Source of the DNA: Paenibacillus cymbidii
GTDB taxonomy: Bacteria; Bacillota; Bacilli; Paenibacillales; NBRC-103111
DNA: 64,000 bases
Assembly (NCBI RefSeq): GCF_004764705.1
Contig: NZ_SHLX01000011.1
Location: 1-64,000 of the forward strand
Reading direction: 5' to 3'
Part shown: positions 48,738 through 57,752 of the stretch, in pieces
Layout: each line of letters starts with the position of its first letter
How positions within the stretch are numbered: the first letter of the stretch is position 1
Made by a program: the position numbers and the translations under genes
Notes under the pieces: generated by a model
What the model saw: the letters and a program-made list of their open reading frames with translations, nothing else
Databases searched by the model: none
Told to the model about the DNA's origin: nothing

Positions 48738-50081
48738 ATGAGCGTTACAGCGGCCAAAATGTCGTTTTCCCCGCTGGAAGAGCAATTGATGAACAAACTG
48801 CAATCGCGGCGCGCCGTCATCGGCGTCGTCGGGCTCGGATATGTCGGGCTGCCGCTGGCCGTGGAGAAAGCGAAAGCTGGCTTTCGCGTCATCGGCTTCG
48901 ATGTGCAGGCGGGCAAGGTCGATATGGTCAACCAGGGGATCAACTATATCGGCGATGTCGTCGACGACGACTTGCGGCAGATGGTGAAAGCGAAACGGAT
49001 CAAGGCGACCGCCGAATATTCGTTTCTCGCCGGCGTCGACGCCGTGGCGATCTGCGTGCCGACGCCGCTCGACATTTACCAGCAGCCGGATACGAGCTAC
49101 GTTGAAATGTCGACGCGCGAAATCGCCAAGCATCTGCACCCGGGCATGTTGGTCGTGCTCGAAAGCACGACGTATCCGGGCACGACGGAGCAGCTCGTCA
49201 AGCCGATTCTCGAATCGTCCGGCCTGCGCTGCGGCATCGACTTCTTCCTGGCGTATTCGCCGGAGAGGATCGACCCCGGAAACAAGCAGTTCAAGACGAA
49301 GAACACGCCAAAGGTGGTCGGCGGTGTGACGCCCGTCTGCACGCGCGTCGCTTCGACGATGTACCGCGCCGTGCTCGACGGAGAAGTGCACGAAGTGGAA
49401 AGCCCGGCGGTGGCGGAGATGGAAAAAATTTTCGAAAACACGTTCCGCAACATCAACATCGCGCTGGCCAACGAGATGGCAATCCTGTGCAACCGGATGG
49501 GCATCAACGTGTGGGACGTGATCGACGCGGCCAAAACGAAGCCGTACGGCTTCATGGCGTTTTATCCCGGGCCGGGCCTGGGAGGTCACTGCATCCCGAT
49601 CGATCCGTTTTACCTGACGTGGAAAGCGCGCGAATACAACTACCACACCCGGCTGATCGAGCTGGCCGGCGAAATCAACAATAGCATGCCGGAGTTTGTC
49701 GTCGAACGGATCGCCTTCATCCTGAACGAAGAGAAGAAGGCGATCAACGGTTCGCGCGTGCTGCTGCTCGGTCTCGCCTACAAGCGCGACATCGACGACA
49801 TCCGCGAATCGCCCGTGCTGAAAATTATCGACGATTTGCTGCGGCGCGGAGCCGATTTCGCTTACCACGATCCGTTCGTTGCCCGCTGCCAGCACGGCGG
49901 CGCCGCGTACGAATCGCAGCCCTTGACGAAACAAACGCTGGAGGCGGCCGACATCGTCGTCATTACGACCGACCACTCCGACACCGACTACGAGCTTGTC
50001 CGCCATCATGCCGCCGTCCTGTTCGATACGCGCAACGCGATGAAAGGCCGGGCGGTGGCGGGCAAATATTACCGGCTATGA
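48738..50081 (+). CDS. UDP-N-acetylhexosamine 6-dehydrogenase (WbpA/WecC type)
   Basis: A 447-residue NAD-dependent dehydrogenase that makes a UDP-uronic acid. GVVGLGYVGLPLAVEKAKAG is the NAD motif, CVPTPLDIYQQPDTSY and SPERIDPGN are family marks, and Cys285 in GLGGHCIPIDPFYLTW is catalytic. The pattern is that of WbpA/WecC (N-acetyl sugars) rather than UDP-glucose dehydrogenases. It is a paralogue of the 27195 gene, with which it shares only moderate similarity. The ATG follows AAGGAGAGGGG after a 53-bp gap. Its stop overlaps the flippase ATG. Confidence 0.9.
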   Translation: MSVTAAKMSFSPLEEQLMNKLQSRRAVIGVVGLGYVGLPLAVEKAKAGFRVIGFDVQAGKVDMVNQGINYIGDVVDDDLRQMVKAKRIKATAEYSFLAGVDAVAICVPTPLDIYQQPDTSYVEMSTREIAKHLHPGMLVVLESTTYPGTTEQLVKPILESSGLRCGIDFFLAYSPERIDPGNKQFKTKNTPKVVGGVTPVCTRVASTMYRAVLDGEVHEVESPAVAEMEKIFENTFRNINIALANEMAILCNRMGINVWDVIDAAKTKPYGFMAFYPGPGLGGHCIPIDPFYLTWKAREYNYHTRLIELAGEINNSMPEFVVERIAFILNEEKKAINGSRVLLLGLAYKRDIDDIRESPVLKIIDDLLRRGADFAYHDPFVARCQHGGAAYESQPLTKQTLEAADIVVITTDHSDTDYELVRHHAAVLFDTRNAMKGRAVAGKYYRL

Positions 50082-51418
50082 CGACGGCGAAGCGGAAGAT
50101 CGGCTTTGCCGGCAATAGCGCGCTCGTTGCGCTGCGGCAAGTGGCCGGAGTCGCGATCGGCTTCGCGGCCACTGTCGTTACCGCCCGCTACCTGGGCGCG
50201 GCCGGGCAAGGCACGTATGCGCTGGCGCTGCTTTTGCCGACGCTGCTTGCGACGTGTTTGACATGCGGCATCGATGCCGCAACGGTGTTCTACACCGGCA
50301 AGGACGCCTACAAGCCGGCGACCGTCTACAAGACGAATCTCGTTTCGGCGTTTGCGCTCAGCGCCTTGTCGCTGTTGATCGGCTGCCTGGTCGTACTGCT
50401 GTTCGGCCGCGAGCTGTTCGCCGGCGCGACCCGGCTGCAGCTGCTGCTGGCGCTGGCGGCGGTGCCGCAGCTGCTGTTCGGCACGCTGCTCGGCGGCATC
50501 CTCCAGGGCATGCAGGATTTCAAGCGGCTTGCCGGAGCCGCGTTCGCCAGCCAACTGCTCGGGCTGGCGCTGCTCCTCGCCGCGACCGCCTGGCTGCACT
50601 GGGGCGTTGCCGGCGCGATCGCCGCTTACGCGGGAGGACAGTGCGCGCTGTTCCTGCTCGTGCTTGCCGCCATACGCCGCGTTTACGGGCTGCGGATGAA
50701 GGACGGCAGCGTCGACCGCAAGCTGATGAAGCAATCGTTCATCTACGGCGGCAAGGAGCATGTCAGCAACATGCTGACGTTCCTCAATTACCGCGCCGAT
50801 TTGTTCATGATCGCCTTTTTTATCGGCTCTTCGGCGGCCGGCGTGTACACGATCACCGTCGCCGTCGCCGAACAGCTCTGGTTCGTTTCGCGGGCGGTGT
50901 CGCTCGTGCTGTTCCCGCGCATCTCGGCGGCCGGCGGCGATGCGGAGCGCAACCTGCTGACGTCGGCCGTCGGCCGCATCGTGCTGGCGCTGACGCTTGC
51001 GTTCGCCGTCGTGACGGCCGTTCTGGCCAAGCCGTTCATCGGCTTCGCCTTCGGCCATGAATTTGCCGCCGGCGGGCTGGCGCTGCAATTGCTCTTGCCC
51101 GGCATCGTCGCCGGTTCGCTCGAGCGGGTGCTGTCGCACGACATTTCCGGCCGGGGCAAACCCGAAATCAGCATGTACGTGTCGATGGTGACGGTCGTAT
51201 GCAACCTGGCGCTGAACGTGCTGCTGGTGCCGAAATACGGCATCGCCGGCGCGGCGGCGGCCACTTCGACGGCGTACATCGTCAGCTTCGCCGTCAAGAT
51301 CGTCATTTTCAAACGGCTGACCGGCTTGCGTTACCACGAATTTATGGTTGTGCAGCGCGAAGACTGGCAGAAGGCGGCAGGCTTCATTCGCAGCCGCGTG
51401 CGGCCGGCCTTGAAATAA
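50078..51418 (+). CDS. Polysaccharide flippase (Wzx/MATE-like)
   Basis: A 446-residue membrane protein with 12-14 predicted helices, evenly spaced hydrophobic blocks throughout and no large loops. It belongs to the Wzx group that turns the lipid-linked repeat unit to the outside. Its first segment reads VALRQVAGVAIGFAATVVTARYLG, a common flippase start. The ATG overlaps the dehydrogenase stop. The last codon and stop fall inside the 62-bp structured repeat at 51413. Confidence 0.87.
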   Translation: MTTAKRKIGFAGNSALVALRQVAGVAIGFAATVVTARYLGAAGQGTYALALLLPTLLATCLTCGIDAATVFYTGKDAYKPATVYKTNLVSAFALSALSLLIGCLVVLLFGRELFAGATRLQLLLALAAVPQLLFGTLLGGILQGMQDFKRLAGAAFASQLLGLALLLAATAWLHWGVAGAIAAYAGGQCALFLLVLAAIRRVYGLRMKDGSVDRKLMKQSFIYGGKEHVSNMLTFLNYRADLFMIAFFIGSSAAGVYTITVAVAEQLWFVSRAVSLVLFPRISAAGGDAERNLLTSAVGRIVLALTLAFAVVTAVLAKPFIGFAFGHEFAAGGLALQLLLPGIVAGSLERVLSHDISGRGKPEISMYVSMVTVVCNLALNVLLVPKYGIAGAAAATSTAYIVSFAVKIVIFKRLTGLRYHEFMVVQREDWQKAAGFIRSRVRPALK

Positions 51419-51474
51419 CCCCACAAAGTGAGGCTTATGCTTCGAAGCATATTCAGGTACTTTGCGGGGGCCCC
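51413..51474. repeat. 62-bp structured repeat, copy 2
   Basis: Same length and ends as copy 1 at 22999. The inner stem here is ATGCTTC/GAAGCAT, where copy 1 has GCTCC/GGAGC, so paired positions have changed together. It starts with the last sense codon of the flippase gene and fills most of the gap before the ligase gene, inside the EPS operon. Confidence 0.78.
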
Positions 51475-51520
51475 GAAAACCTAACAATCTTTGGATTTGA
51501 AGAAAGCGGAGGTGCCGGCC

Positions 51521-52846
51521 ATGTTGGTGGCGGATCGGCGGGTATGGATAGGAACGGGAGGAGTGGCGGCGCTGCTGGCGGCGATTGCGGCAGCCACACT
51601 GGCGAACGCGCTGCCGCTGCTGGCGGTGCTGGCCGGCGCGGCGCTGCTGCTGCTGGCGGTCATGCGGGCGCCGATCGTGCTGCTGATGGCTTATGTGGCG
51701 GTCATTCCGCTGGAGGACGGATTTTATGTGAACGGCATCGGTTCGGTGACCAAAATTTTCGGGCTGCTGTTCGCCGGGTTTTATTTGCTCACCCAGCTCA
51801 GACGGCTGCAAGTGAACGTCATTCCCGCCGGGGTATGGATCTGGTACGGCTGGGAGCTGCTCAGCCTCGTCTGGTCGGCGAATACGCATACGTCGATTTA
51901 TTCCGTCAGCATGCTGGCGCAGCAATTTCTGATGGTGCTGCTTTTCGCCAACGTCGTCGCGCAGAACCCGAGGGCGCTGATGATGCTGCTGTGGACGTTT
52001 GCGGCTTCGAACGCCGTCATGTCCGTCTTCGGGATCAAAAATTTTCTCGCCGACCTCGATTCGTTGCTGGACCCCGGTCGCTACAATGCGTATCCGGGGC
52101 AAAGCGTGGCCCATTTTGCGGCGGTCATCATTCCGGCGGTGTTGTTCCTGGTGAACCGGGTGATGCAAACCCGAACGCAATCGGTTCGCGTGGCGGCGCT
52201 GGCGCTGCTGGCCCTGTGCGGCATGGGCGTGCTCGTCTCCGGCACGCGCAGCGCCTGGATCGGTGTCGTCGTTGCCCTTGCGTACATGCTCATGCAGCGG
52301 TTCACGTTCAAAAAAGCCGTGATGTTTGCGGTCGTGCTCGCGATGCTGGCGATCAGCATGGTGTATGTGCCGAAGCTGAACCAGCTCGTGACCGAACGTT
52401 CGTCTACGGCGGTCGAGTCGGGCGGGGCGGGGCGAACGGGCATCTGGTATGCCGGCCTTCATGCGTACATGCAGAGGCCAGTGCTCGGCTGGGGCGTCGG
52501 CAACTTCCGCAACGCCAAGCCGTTCCCGGATGAAATGCAGCGCGGCTCGCACAACATTTATTTGGGCGAGGCGGTGTCGACAGGCACGATCGGCCTGCTG
52601 ATTTTGCTGGGCATGCTCGTTTCGCTGTACCGCTGGCCGGACGGGCACCGCTACGCCGTCATCGTTCGTTCGATGCTGATCGCTTACGCGGTGGAAGGGT
52701 TTTTCCTCGATATCGTCAATCGCAAATATTTGTGGTTCGCCATCGCGCTGGTGATCGGGCTGGGAGCCGCACGGAGGAAGGAGGTGCAAGATGAATCGGC
52801 CATTGAACGTTCTCTGGCTCACACAGTCGTACCCGACCGAACATGA
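51521..52846 (+). CDS. O-antigen ligase/polymerase-like membrane protein
   Basis: A 441-residue protein with about 10-12 membrane segments and a large extracellular loop near residues 285-355 containing a GRTGIWYAGL and GWGVGNF motif of the Wzy/WaaL (Wzy_C) superfamily. It would polymerise the exported repeat units or transfer them to an acceptor. The ATG at 51521 follows GGAGG; an upstream TTG in frame is unlikely. The next gene overlaps it by 56 bp. Confidence 0.85.
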   Translation: MLVADRRVWIGTGGVAALLAAIAAATLANALPLLAVLAGAALLLLAVMRAPIVLLMAYVAVIPLEDGFYVNGIGSVTKIFGLLFAGFYLLTQLRRLQVNVIPAGVWIWYGWELLSLVWSANTHTSIYSVSMLAQQFLMVLLFANVVAQNPRALMMLLWTFAASNAVMSVFGIKNFLADLDSLLDPGRYNAYPGQSVAHFAAVIIPAVLFLVNRVMQTRTQSVRVAALALLALCGMGVLVSGTRSAWIGVVVALAYMLMQRFTFKKAVMFAVVLAMLAISMVYVPKLNQLVTERSSTAVESGGAGRTGIWYAGLHAYMQRPVLGWGVGNFRNAKPFPDEMQRGSHNIYLGEAVSTGTIGLLILLGMLVSLYRWPDGHRYAVIVRSMLIAYAVEGFFLDIVNRKYLWFAIALVIGLGAARRKEVQDESAIERSLAHTVVPDRT

Positions 52847-53987
52847 GCCGGTCGGCGGCATTTTTCACCGTACGCAGGCAAGGGAGCTTGCCAGGCTCGG
52901 CGTCCGCGTCGACGTGGTGGCGCCGGTGCCGTGGGTGCCGCCGCTGCTGGGCGCGATGCGCGGCAAGTGGGCCCGCTACAAGGAGACGCCGCAGCAGTAT
53001 CAGGACGGCGCCATTACCGTTCACCGGCCGCGTTATCTCGTCGTGCCGCGTTCGGATCGGCTGCTCGTGCCGCATCATCTGCTGCTCGCGCAGCGGCTGC
53101 GGGCGCTGGGCCTGCCGGCGCCCGATATTGTTCATGCCCATTTTGCTTACCCGTACGGCATGGCGGCGCTGCACATGAACGAGCTGTGGCGGGCGCCGAC
53201 CGTACTGACGCTGCACGGCAGCGACGTCAATGTGTTTCCCGACGTGAACGGCCTCTCGCGCAAGCGGTTCGTCCGCGCCGTCACTGGACCGGACGCGGTG
53301 CTTGCGGTGAGCGGCGCGCTCGCCCGGCGCACGAAGCTACTCACCGGGCGCGAGCCGCTTGTGCGGCCGGTAGGCATCAACCTGCAGCCGTACCGCGAGC
53401 TGCCGGGCCGAACGGCGGCGCGCCGCCTGCTCGGGCTGCCGGAATCGAAGCGGCTTGTCCTTTACGTCGGCAACCTGCTGGAAGCCAAAGGCATCCGCGA
53501 TTTGCTCGCAGCGCTGCTGCGGCTCGATGCCGAATATACGCGCGCCGTATTCGTCGGCGGCGGCCCGCTGCAAGGCGAGGTGGAGCGATGCCCGCTGGCC
53601 GTCGCCGCAGGCGTACAACCGAACGAACGCATTCCGCTATATATGGCGGCGGCCGACGTGCTGGTGCTGCCTTCTTATCGCGAAGGGCTGCCCACCGTGC
53701 TCGTGGAAGCGGGCGCGGCCCGGCTGCCGGTCGTGGCGACAAATGTCGGCGGCATTCCCGAGCTGCTGGAAGGCGGTCGCGGCGCCTGCGTGCCGACCGG
53801 CTCGCCCGGCGAGCTGGCGGACGCGATCCGCACCGCGCTGCTCGAGGGCGGTCCCGCCGTCATGCAGGCGGCGCGCCTGCAGCGGTACGTCGAAACCCAT
53901 TACGACGCCGAACGCAACGCGGCCGATCTGCTCGCGCTGTACGAGCGGGTGCAGCAAACCCATTACACCCGGGAGGTGCATTCATGA
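52791..53987 (+). CDS. Glycosyltransferase family 4
   Basis: A 398-residue retaining GT4 enzyme. N-terminal half LNVLWLTQSYPTEHEPVGGIF with the acceptor-side HGSDVNVFPDVN motif; donor half with LYVGNLLEAKGIRDLLAAL, the signature LPSYREGLPTVLVEAGA including the catalytic E(x7)E pair, and TNVGGIPELLE. It adds one sugar to the repeat unit in the cytosol. The ATG has GGAGG upstream within the ligase gene. Its stop overlaps the epimerase ATG. Confidence 0.92.
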   Translation: MNRPLNVLWLTQSYPTEHEPVGGIFHRTQARELARLGVRVDVVAPVPWVPPLLGAMRGKWARYKETPQQYQDGAITVHRPRYLVVPRSDRLLVPHHLLLAQRLRALGLPAPDIVHAHFAYPYGMAALHMNELWRAPTVLTLHGSDVNVFPDVNGLSRKRFVRAVTGPDAVLAVSGALARRTKLLTGREPLVRPVGINLQPYRELPGRTAARRLLGLPESKRLVLYVGNLLEAKGIRDLLAALLRLDAEYTRAVFVGGGPLQGEVERCPLAVAAGVQPNERIPLYMAAADVLVLPSYREGLPTVLVEAGAARLPVVATNVGGIPELLEGGRGACVPTGSPGELADAIRTALLEGGPAVMQAARLQRYVETHYDAERNAADLLALYERVQQTHYTREVHS

Positions 53988-54961
53988 AAGTATTGGTAAC
54001 CGGAGGCGCGGGCTTCATCGGCTCCCACGTCGTGGAGGAGTTGATCGCGCACGGCGTGGAGACGTCGGTCGTCGACAATTTGTCGACGCCGGGCGGGGCC
54101 GGCCGGCTGCATGCGGCCGCCGCATTTTATCACGCCGACTTGCTTGGCAGCGGGCTGCGCGAAGCGTTCATCCGCGAACGGCCCGAATGCGTGATCCATC
54201 TTGCCGCCCAGATCGACGTGCAGACGTCGCTGCGAAGACCCGATTACGACGCGGACGTGAACATTGTCGGCACGATCCGGCTGCTCCAGCTGTGCGCCGA
54301 ATTCGGCGTGCGCAAAATCGTCTACGCCTCGTCGGCCGCCGTGTACGGCGCGCCGTCTTATCTGGCGATCGACGAGCATCACCCGCTGAGGCCGCTTTCC
54401 TTCTACGGCATATCGAAGATGGCGCCGGAGCTGTACATCCAGACGTTCAGCGCGATTTACGGGATGACCTATACCATCCTGCGCTACGCCAACGTTTACG
54501 GTCCGCGCCAAAGCGCCAGCGGCGAAGCCGGCGTCGTGGCGATCTTCGCCGACCGGCTGCTGCACGGCGAAACGCCGGTCGTGTACGGCAACGGCGAACA
54601 AACGCGCGATTTCATCTGCGTCAAGGACGTGGCGGCGGCCAACTATTTGGCCATCGGGCGCGGCGATGGGGAAATCGTCAACATCGGCTGCAACCGGCAA
54701 ACGTCGGTCAACCAGCTGGCGCTGCTGCTCAGCATGTCGATGGGCCGGCCGGTGCAGCCGGTTTACCGCACCAAGCGGTCCGGCGACATCGTGCACAGCC
54801 GGCTGCACAACGGCAAGGCGAAGCGCGTGCTCGGCTTCGAGCCGAAGTGGAACCTGCTCGAAGGGCTCCGGCTGACGGTCGCCCATTACAAGGAAACCAT
54901 TCACGACAAGATGGACATCATTCCGCTCGAAAGGAGAGTCGTCGGATCGCATGAAACCTAA
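53984..54961 (+). CDS. NAD-dependent UDP-sugar epimerase/dehydratase
   Basis: A 325-residue short-chain enzyme of the UDP-glucose 4-epimerase group. NAD motif VTGGAGFIGSHVVEEL, catalytic Ser-Tyr-Lys in SSAAVYGAP and YGISKMAPELY, and the YGNGEQTRDFICVKDVA segment are all present. It would interconvert UDP-Glc/Gal or their N-acetyl forms to supply a hexose for the polymer. The ATG overlaps the preceding stop; it overlaps the next gene by 11 bp. Confidence 0.9.
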   Translation: MKVLVTGGAGFIGSHVVEELIAHGVETSVVDNLSTPGGAGRLHAAAAFYHADLLGSGLREAFIRERPECVIHLAAQIDVQTSLRRPDYDADVNIVGTIRLLQLCAEFGVRKIVYASSAAVYGAPSYLAIDEHHPLRPLSFYGISKMAPELYIQTFSAIYGMTYTILRYANVYGPRQSASGEAGVVAIFADRLLHGETPVVYGNGEQTRDFICVKDVAAANYLAIGRGDGEIVNIGCNRQTSVNQLALLLSMSMGRPVQPVYRTKRSGDIVHSRLHNGKAKRVLGFEPKWNLLEGLRLTVAHYKETIHDKMDIIPLERRVVGSHET

Positions 54962-56138
54962 TGCCGTGCGCAAGCTTGCACCCGAAGGCATGAACATCCC
55001 GTACGCGCTGCCTTACATCGGCGACGACGAAATCACCGAAGCCGTCGCCGCGATCCGCTCCAACTGGCTCAGCCGCGGCCCCCGAACGGGGCAATTCGAA
55101 GCGCAGTTCGCCGCTTACGCCGGCAGCCCGCATGCGATCGGGCTCAATTCGTGCACGGCCGGGCTTCATCTGGCCCAGCTCGCTTACGGCATCGGTCCCG
55201 GCGACGAGGTCATCACAACGCCGTATACGTTTGTCGCCACGGCCAATACGATCGTGCATTGCGGCGCAACGCCGGTATTCGTCGATATCGATCCGGCGAC
55301 GATGAATCTCGATCCGGGGTTGCTCGAAGCGGCGATTACGCCGCGCACGAAAGCGATCGTTCCGGTCCATTTTGCCGGATATCCGTGCGAAATGGACGCC
55401 ATTCTGGCGATTGCCGAGAAGCACCGCCTGATCGTCATCGAAGACGCCGCACACGCGGTGCATACGACGTACGGCGGCCGGATGGTCGGCAGCATCGGCC
55501 ACGCCACCTGCTTCAGCTTCTACGCGACGAAAAACTTGACGACCGGCGAAGGCGGCATGGTGACGACGGCGGACGAGCAGATCGCCGACCGCATTCGTGC
55601 GATGAGCTTGCACGGCATGAACAAAAACGCCTGGAACCGCTATTCGGACAAAGGCACCTGGTATTACGAGGTCGAATTTGCCGGCTACAAATACAACATG
55701 ACCGACATCCAGGCGGCGCTTGGCATGGTGCAGCTGGCCAAGCTGGAGCGCATGCACGAGCTGCGCTCCCGGTATGCGGCGATGTACAACGCCGCCTTCG
55801 CCGATCAGCCGGCGATCGTGCTTCCCGCCGATGCCGCCGGACACCGCCACGCCTGGCATCTGTACGTCATTCGCCTGAATTCGTGGATGCTGCGCATCGA
55901 CCGCGCCGAATTTATCGGCTTGCTGAAGGAAGCGGGCATCGGCACGAGCGTGCATTTTATTCCGGTGCCGATGCAGCCGTACTACCGGAGGCTGGGGTAC
56001 CGGCCGGAAGATTACCCGGCGGCGATGGAAGCCTACCGCGGAGCCGTATCGCTTCCGCTGTATCCGGGCATGACGGAGGAGCAGGTGCATTATGTGTGCG
56101 ACGCGGTGCGATCGATTCTTGTCGGCAACCGGAGGTGA
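54951..56138 (+). CDS. DegT/DnrJ/EryC1-type sugar aminotransferase, second copy
   Basis: A 395-residue PLP enzyme. Lys194 in FYATKNLTTGEGG is the Schiff-base lysine; GLNSCTAGLHLAQLAYGIG and EVITTPYTFVATANTI are family marks. It is of the ArnB/PglE-like type that uses a 4-keto sugar, which the CapD-type dehydratase could supply. It lies right after the epimerase and before a priming transferase. No unusual feature. Confidence 0.9.
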   Translation: MKPNAVRKLAPEGMNIPYALPYIGDDEITEAVAAIRSNWLSRGPRTGQFEAQFAAYAGSPHAIGLNSCTAGLHLAQLAYGIGPGDEVITTPYTFVATANTIVHCGATPVFVDIDPATMNLDPGLLEAAITPRTKAIVPVHFAGYPCEMDAILAIAEKHRLIVIEDAAHAVHTTYGGRMVGSIGHATCFSFYATKNLTTGEGGMVTTADEQIADRIRAMSLHGMNKNAWNRYSDKGTWYYEVEFAGYKYNMTDIQAALGMVQLAKLERMHELRSRYAAMYNAAFADQPAIVLPADAAGHRHAWHLYVIRLNSWMLRIDRAEFIGLLKEAGIGTSVHFIPVPMQPYYRRLGYRPEDYPAAMEAYRGAVSLPLYPGMTEEQVHYVCDAVRSILVGNRR

Positions 56139-56144
56139 AGGGAG

Positions 56145-56813
56145 ATGAAAGTTGCTGCGGATGCCTCGCGCGGCCGGCCCCCTTTGCCGCAGGCGAAACC
56201 GCGGGGAGCGGCGGGGCGCGCCTTCGCCAAGAGGGCGTTCGATTTGTCCGCCGCCGCTCTCGGCTTGCTGCTGCTGCTGCCGGTATTTGCCGTCATCGCG
56301 GCGATGATCAAGCTCGATTCGCCGGGGCCGGTGTTGTTTCGCCAGGAGCGTGTCGGCTTGCGCGGACGAACGTTTCGCATCTGCAAGTTCCGCACGATGA
56401 AGGCGCGGCCGGAGCCGGGCGGCACGCTCATTACGATCGGCCGCGACTCGCGGATCACCCGGATCGGCGCCGTGCTGCGCAAGTACAAGTTCGACGAGCT
56501 GCCGCAGCTGATCAACATCGCGCTCGGCCAGATGAGCTTCGTTGGCCCGCGTCCGGAAGTGCCGTACTACGTGAACATGTACAGCGAGGAACAATTGCGC
56601 GTCCTCGACGTGCGCCCGGGCCTCACGGACGACGCCTCGATCAAGTACAGCGACGAAAACGCGCTGCTTGCCGGCGTCAGCCATCCCGAGCGCGTCTACA
56701 TCGAGCAGATTATGCCGGACAAGCTGCGCATCAATTTGCAGTATGTGGCCGAACCGTCGCTGCGCAAGGATCTGGAGATTATTTGGAAAACACTGGTTAA
56801 GCTGGTTTCCTGA
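56145..56813 (+). CDS. Priming sugar-phosphate transferase, first copy (WcaJ C-type)
   Basis: A 222-residue membrane-associated transferase that loads the first sugar phosphate on undecaprenyl phosphate. One hydrophobic helix (residues about 34-56), then the catalytic domain: LFRQERVGLRGRTFRICKFR, IGAVLRKYKFDELPQLINIALGQMSFVGPRP with the conserved Asp-Glu and Arg-Pro motifs. It lacks the extra N-terminal helices of WbaP-type enzymes. The ATG follows GGAGGTGAAGGG six bp after the aminotransferase. A second priming enzyme lies 310 bp downstream. Confidence 0.9.
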   Translation: MKVAADASRGRPPLPQAKPRGAAGRAFAKRAFDLSAAALGLLLLLPVFAVIAAMIKLDSPGPVLFRQERVGLRGRTFRICKFRTMKARPEPGGTLITIGRDSRITRIGAVLRKYKFDELPQLINIALGQMSFVGPRPEVPYYVNMYSEEQLRVLDVRPGLTDDASIKYSDENALLAGVSHPERVYIEQIMPDKLRINLQYVAEPSLRKDLEIIWKTLVKLVS

Positions 56814-56861
56814 AAAGTAGCGGAGGTGCGCCGGCGTTGCGTGGAACGGGAGCGTGGGGGG

Positions 56862-57092
56862 AATAAGGCGGAGAAACCGGCTTAAATCGCCGAGGGCAGC
56901 CGGGTCGGAGCGAATAAGGCGGAAAAACCGGCTTAAATCGCCGACAGCAGCCGTATCGGAGGAAATAAGGCGGAAAACCCGGCTTAAATCGCCGACGGCA
57001 GCCGTAACGGAGTGAATAAGACGGAAAAACCGGCTTAAATCGCCGACAGCAGCCGTATCGGAGCGAATGAGGCGGAAAAACCGGCTTAAATC
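56862..57092. repeat. Hairpin array 4, exact 51-bp period
   Basis: Five units start at 56862, 56913, 56964, 57015 and 57066, each exactly 51 bp apart; the last is cut short. Each has AATAAGGCGG and CCGGCTTAAAT around an A-run, and the spacer (about GCCGACAGCAGCCG) is conserved too. It occupies the 309-bp gap between the two priming transferase genes inside the operon. The minus strand reads a 17-residue repeat (LSRFFRLIRSDTAAVGD), probably by chance since 51 is a multiple of three. Confidence 0.88.
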
Positions 57093-57122
57093 GATGTTGT
57101 TCCGATGGAGGGAGGTGGCTTT

Positions 57123-57746
57123 ATGGCGAATGGCAAGCGATATGCCAAATGGAAGCGCGGGTTCGACATCGCGGCGGCGCTGCTGCTGCTGCTTGCGGCC
57201 AGCCCGCTCATGCTGGCGGCGGCGCTGCTGATTCGCGTCAAGCTCGGCTCGCCGGTGCTGTTCCGGCAAGTTCGTCCCGGCAAGGATGCGGCGCCGTTCC
57301 GGCTGTACAAGTTTCGTACGATGACGGACGAAACGGACGCGCTGGGCCAGCCGCTTCCGGACGAGCGGCGGCTGACGCCGTTCGGTCTGCTGCTGCGCAA
57401 GACCAGCGTCGACGAGCTGCCGCAGCTGTTCAATGTGCTGCGGGGCGATATGAGCATCGTCGGCCCGCGGCCGCTGCTGATGCGGTACTTGCCCTTCTAC
57501 AGCGAGCGGGAGAAGCTGCGGTTCCGCGTGCGGCCGGGCATCACCGGCCTGGCGCAAATATCGGGGCGCAACTATTTGTCATGGGACGAACGGTTCGAGT
57601 TTGACGCGCACTATGTCGAGTCGCTGACGCTTGCGCTCGACGTCAAAATCGTCTGGCTGACGATATGCCGCGTGCTGGCGCGCAAACAGGTGGCCGAAGC
57701 GCCCAGCCTGCTTCGCAAGGATCTCGACATCGAACGAGGGTTATAG
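57123..57746 (+). CDS. Priming sugar-phosphate transferase, second copy
   Basis: A 207-residue relative of the 56145 product. One hydrophobic helix (about residues 14-38), then FRQVRPGKDAAPFRLYKFRT, LLLRKTSVDELPQLFNVLRG and DMSIVGPRPLLMRYLPFYS, and FRVRPGITGLAQISGRNYL. The latter pattern is typical of enzymes using UDP-bacillosamine or UDP-GalNAc-like sugars (PglC group), in contrast to the first copy's LRPGLTDDASIKYSDEN. The ATG at 57123 follows GGAGG; an earlier ATG in the ribosome site is unlikely. Two different priming enzymes suggest two glycans or alternative primers. Confidence 0.88.
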   Translation: MANGKRYAKWKRGFDIAAALLLLLAASPLMLAAALLIRVKLGSPVLFRQVRPGKDAAPFRLYKFRTMTDETDALGQPLPDERRLTPFGLLLRKTSVDELPQLFNVLRGDMSIVGPRPLLMRYLPFYSEREKLRFRVRPGITGLAQISGRNYLSWDERFEFDAHYVESLTLALDVKIVWLTICRVLARKQVAEAPSLLRKDLDIERGL

Positions 57747-57752
57747 GGAGGA

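Noticed and set aside
56862..57092. Minus-strand protein with 17-residue repeats
   Set aside because: The 51-bp period keeps any frame open. The frame lacks a start with a ribosome site and runs antisense through two clear genes.
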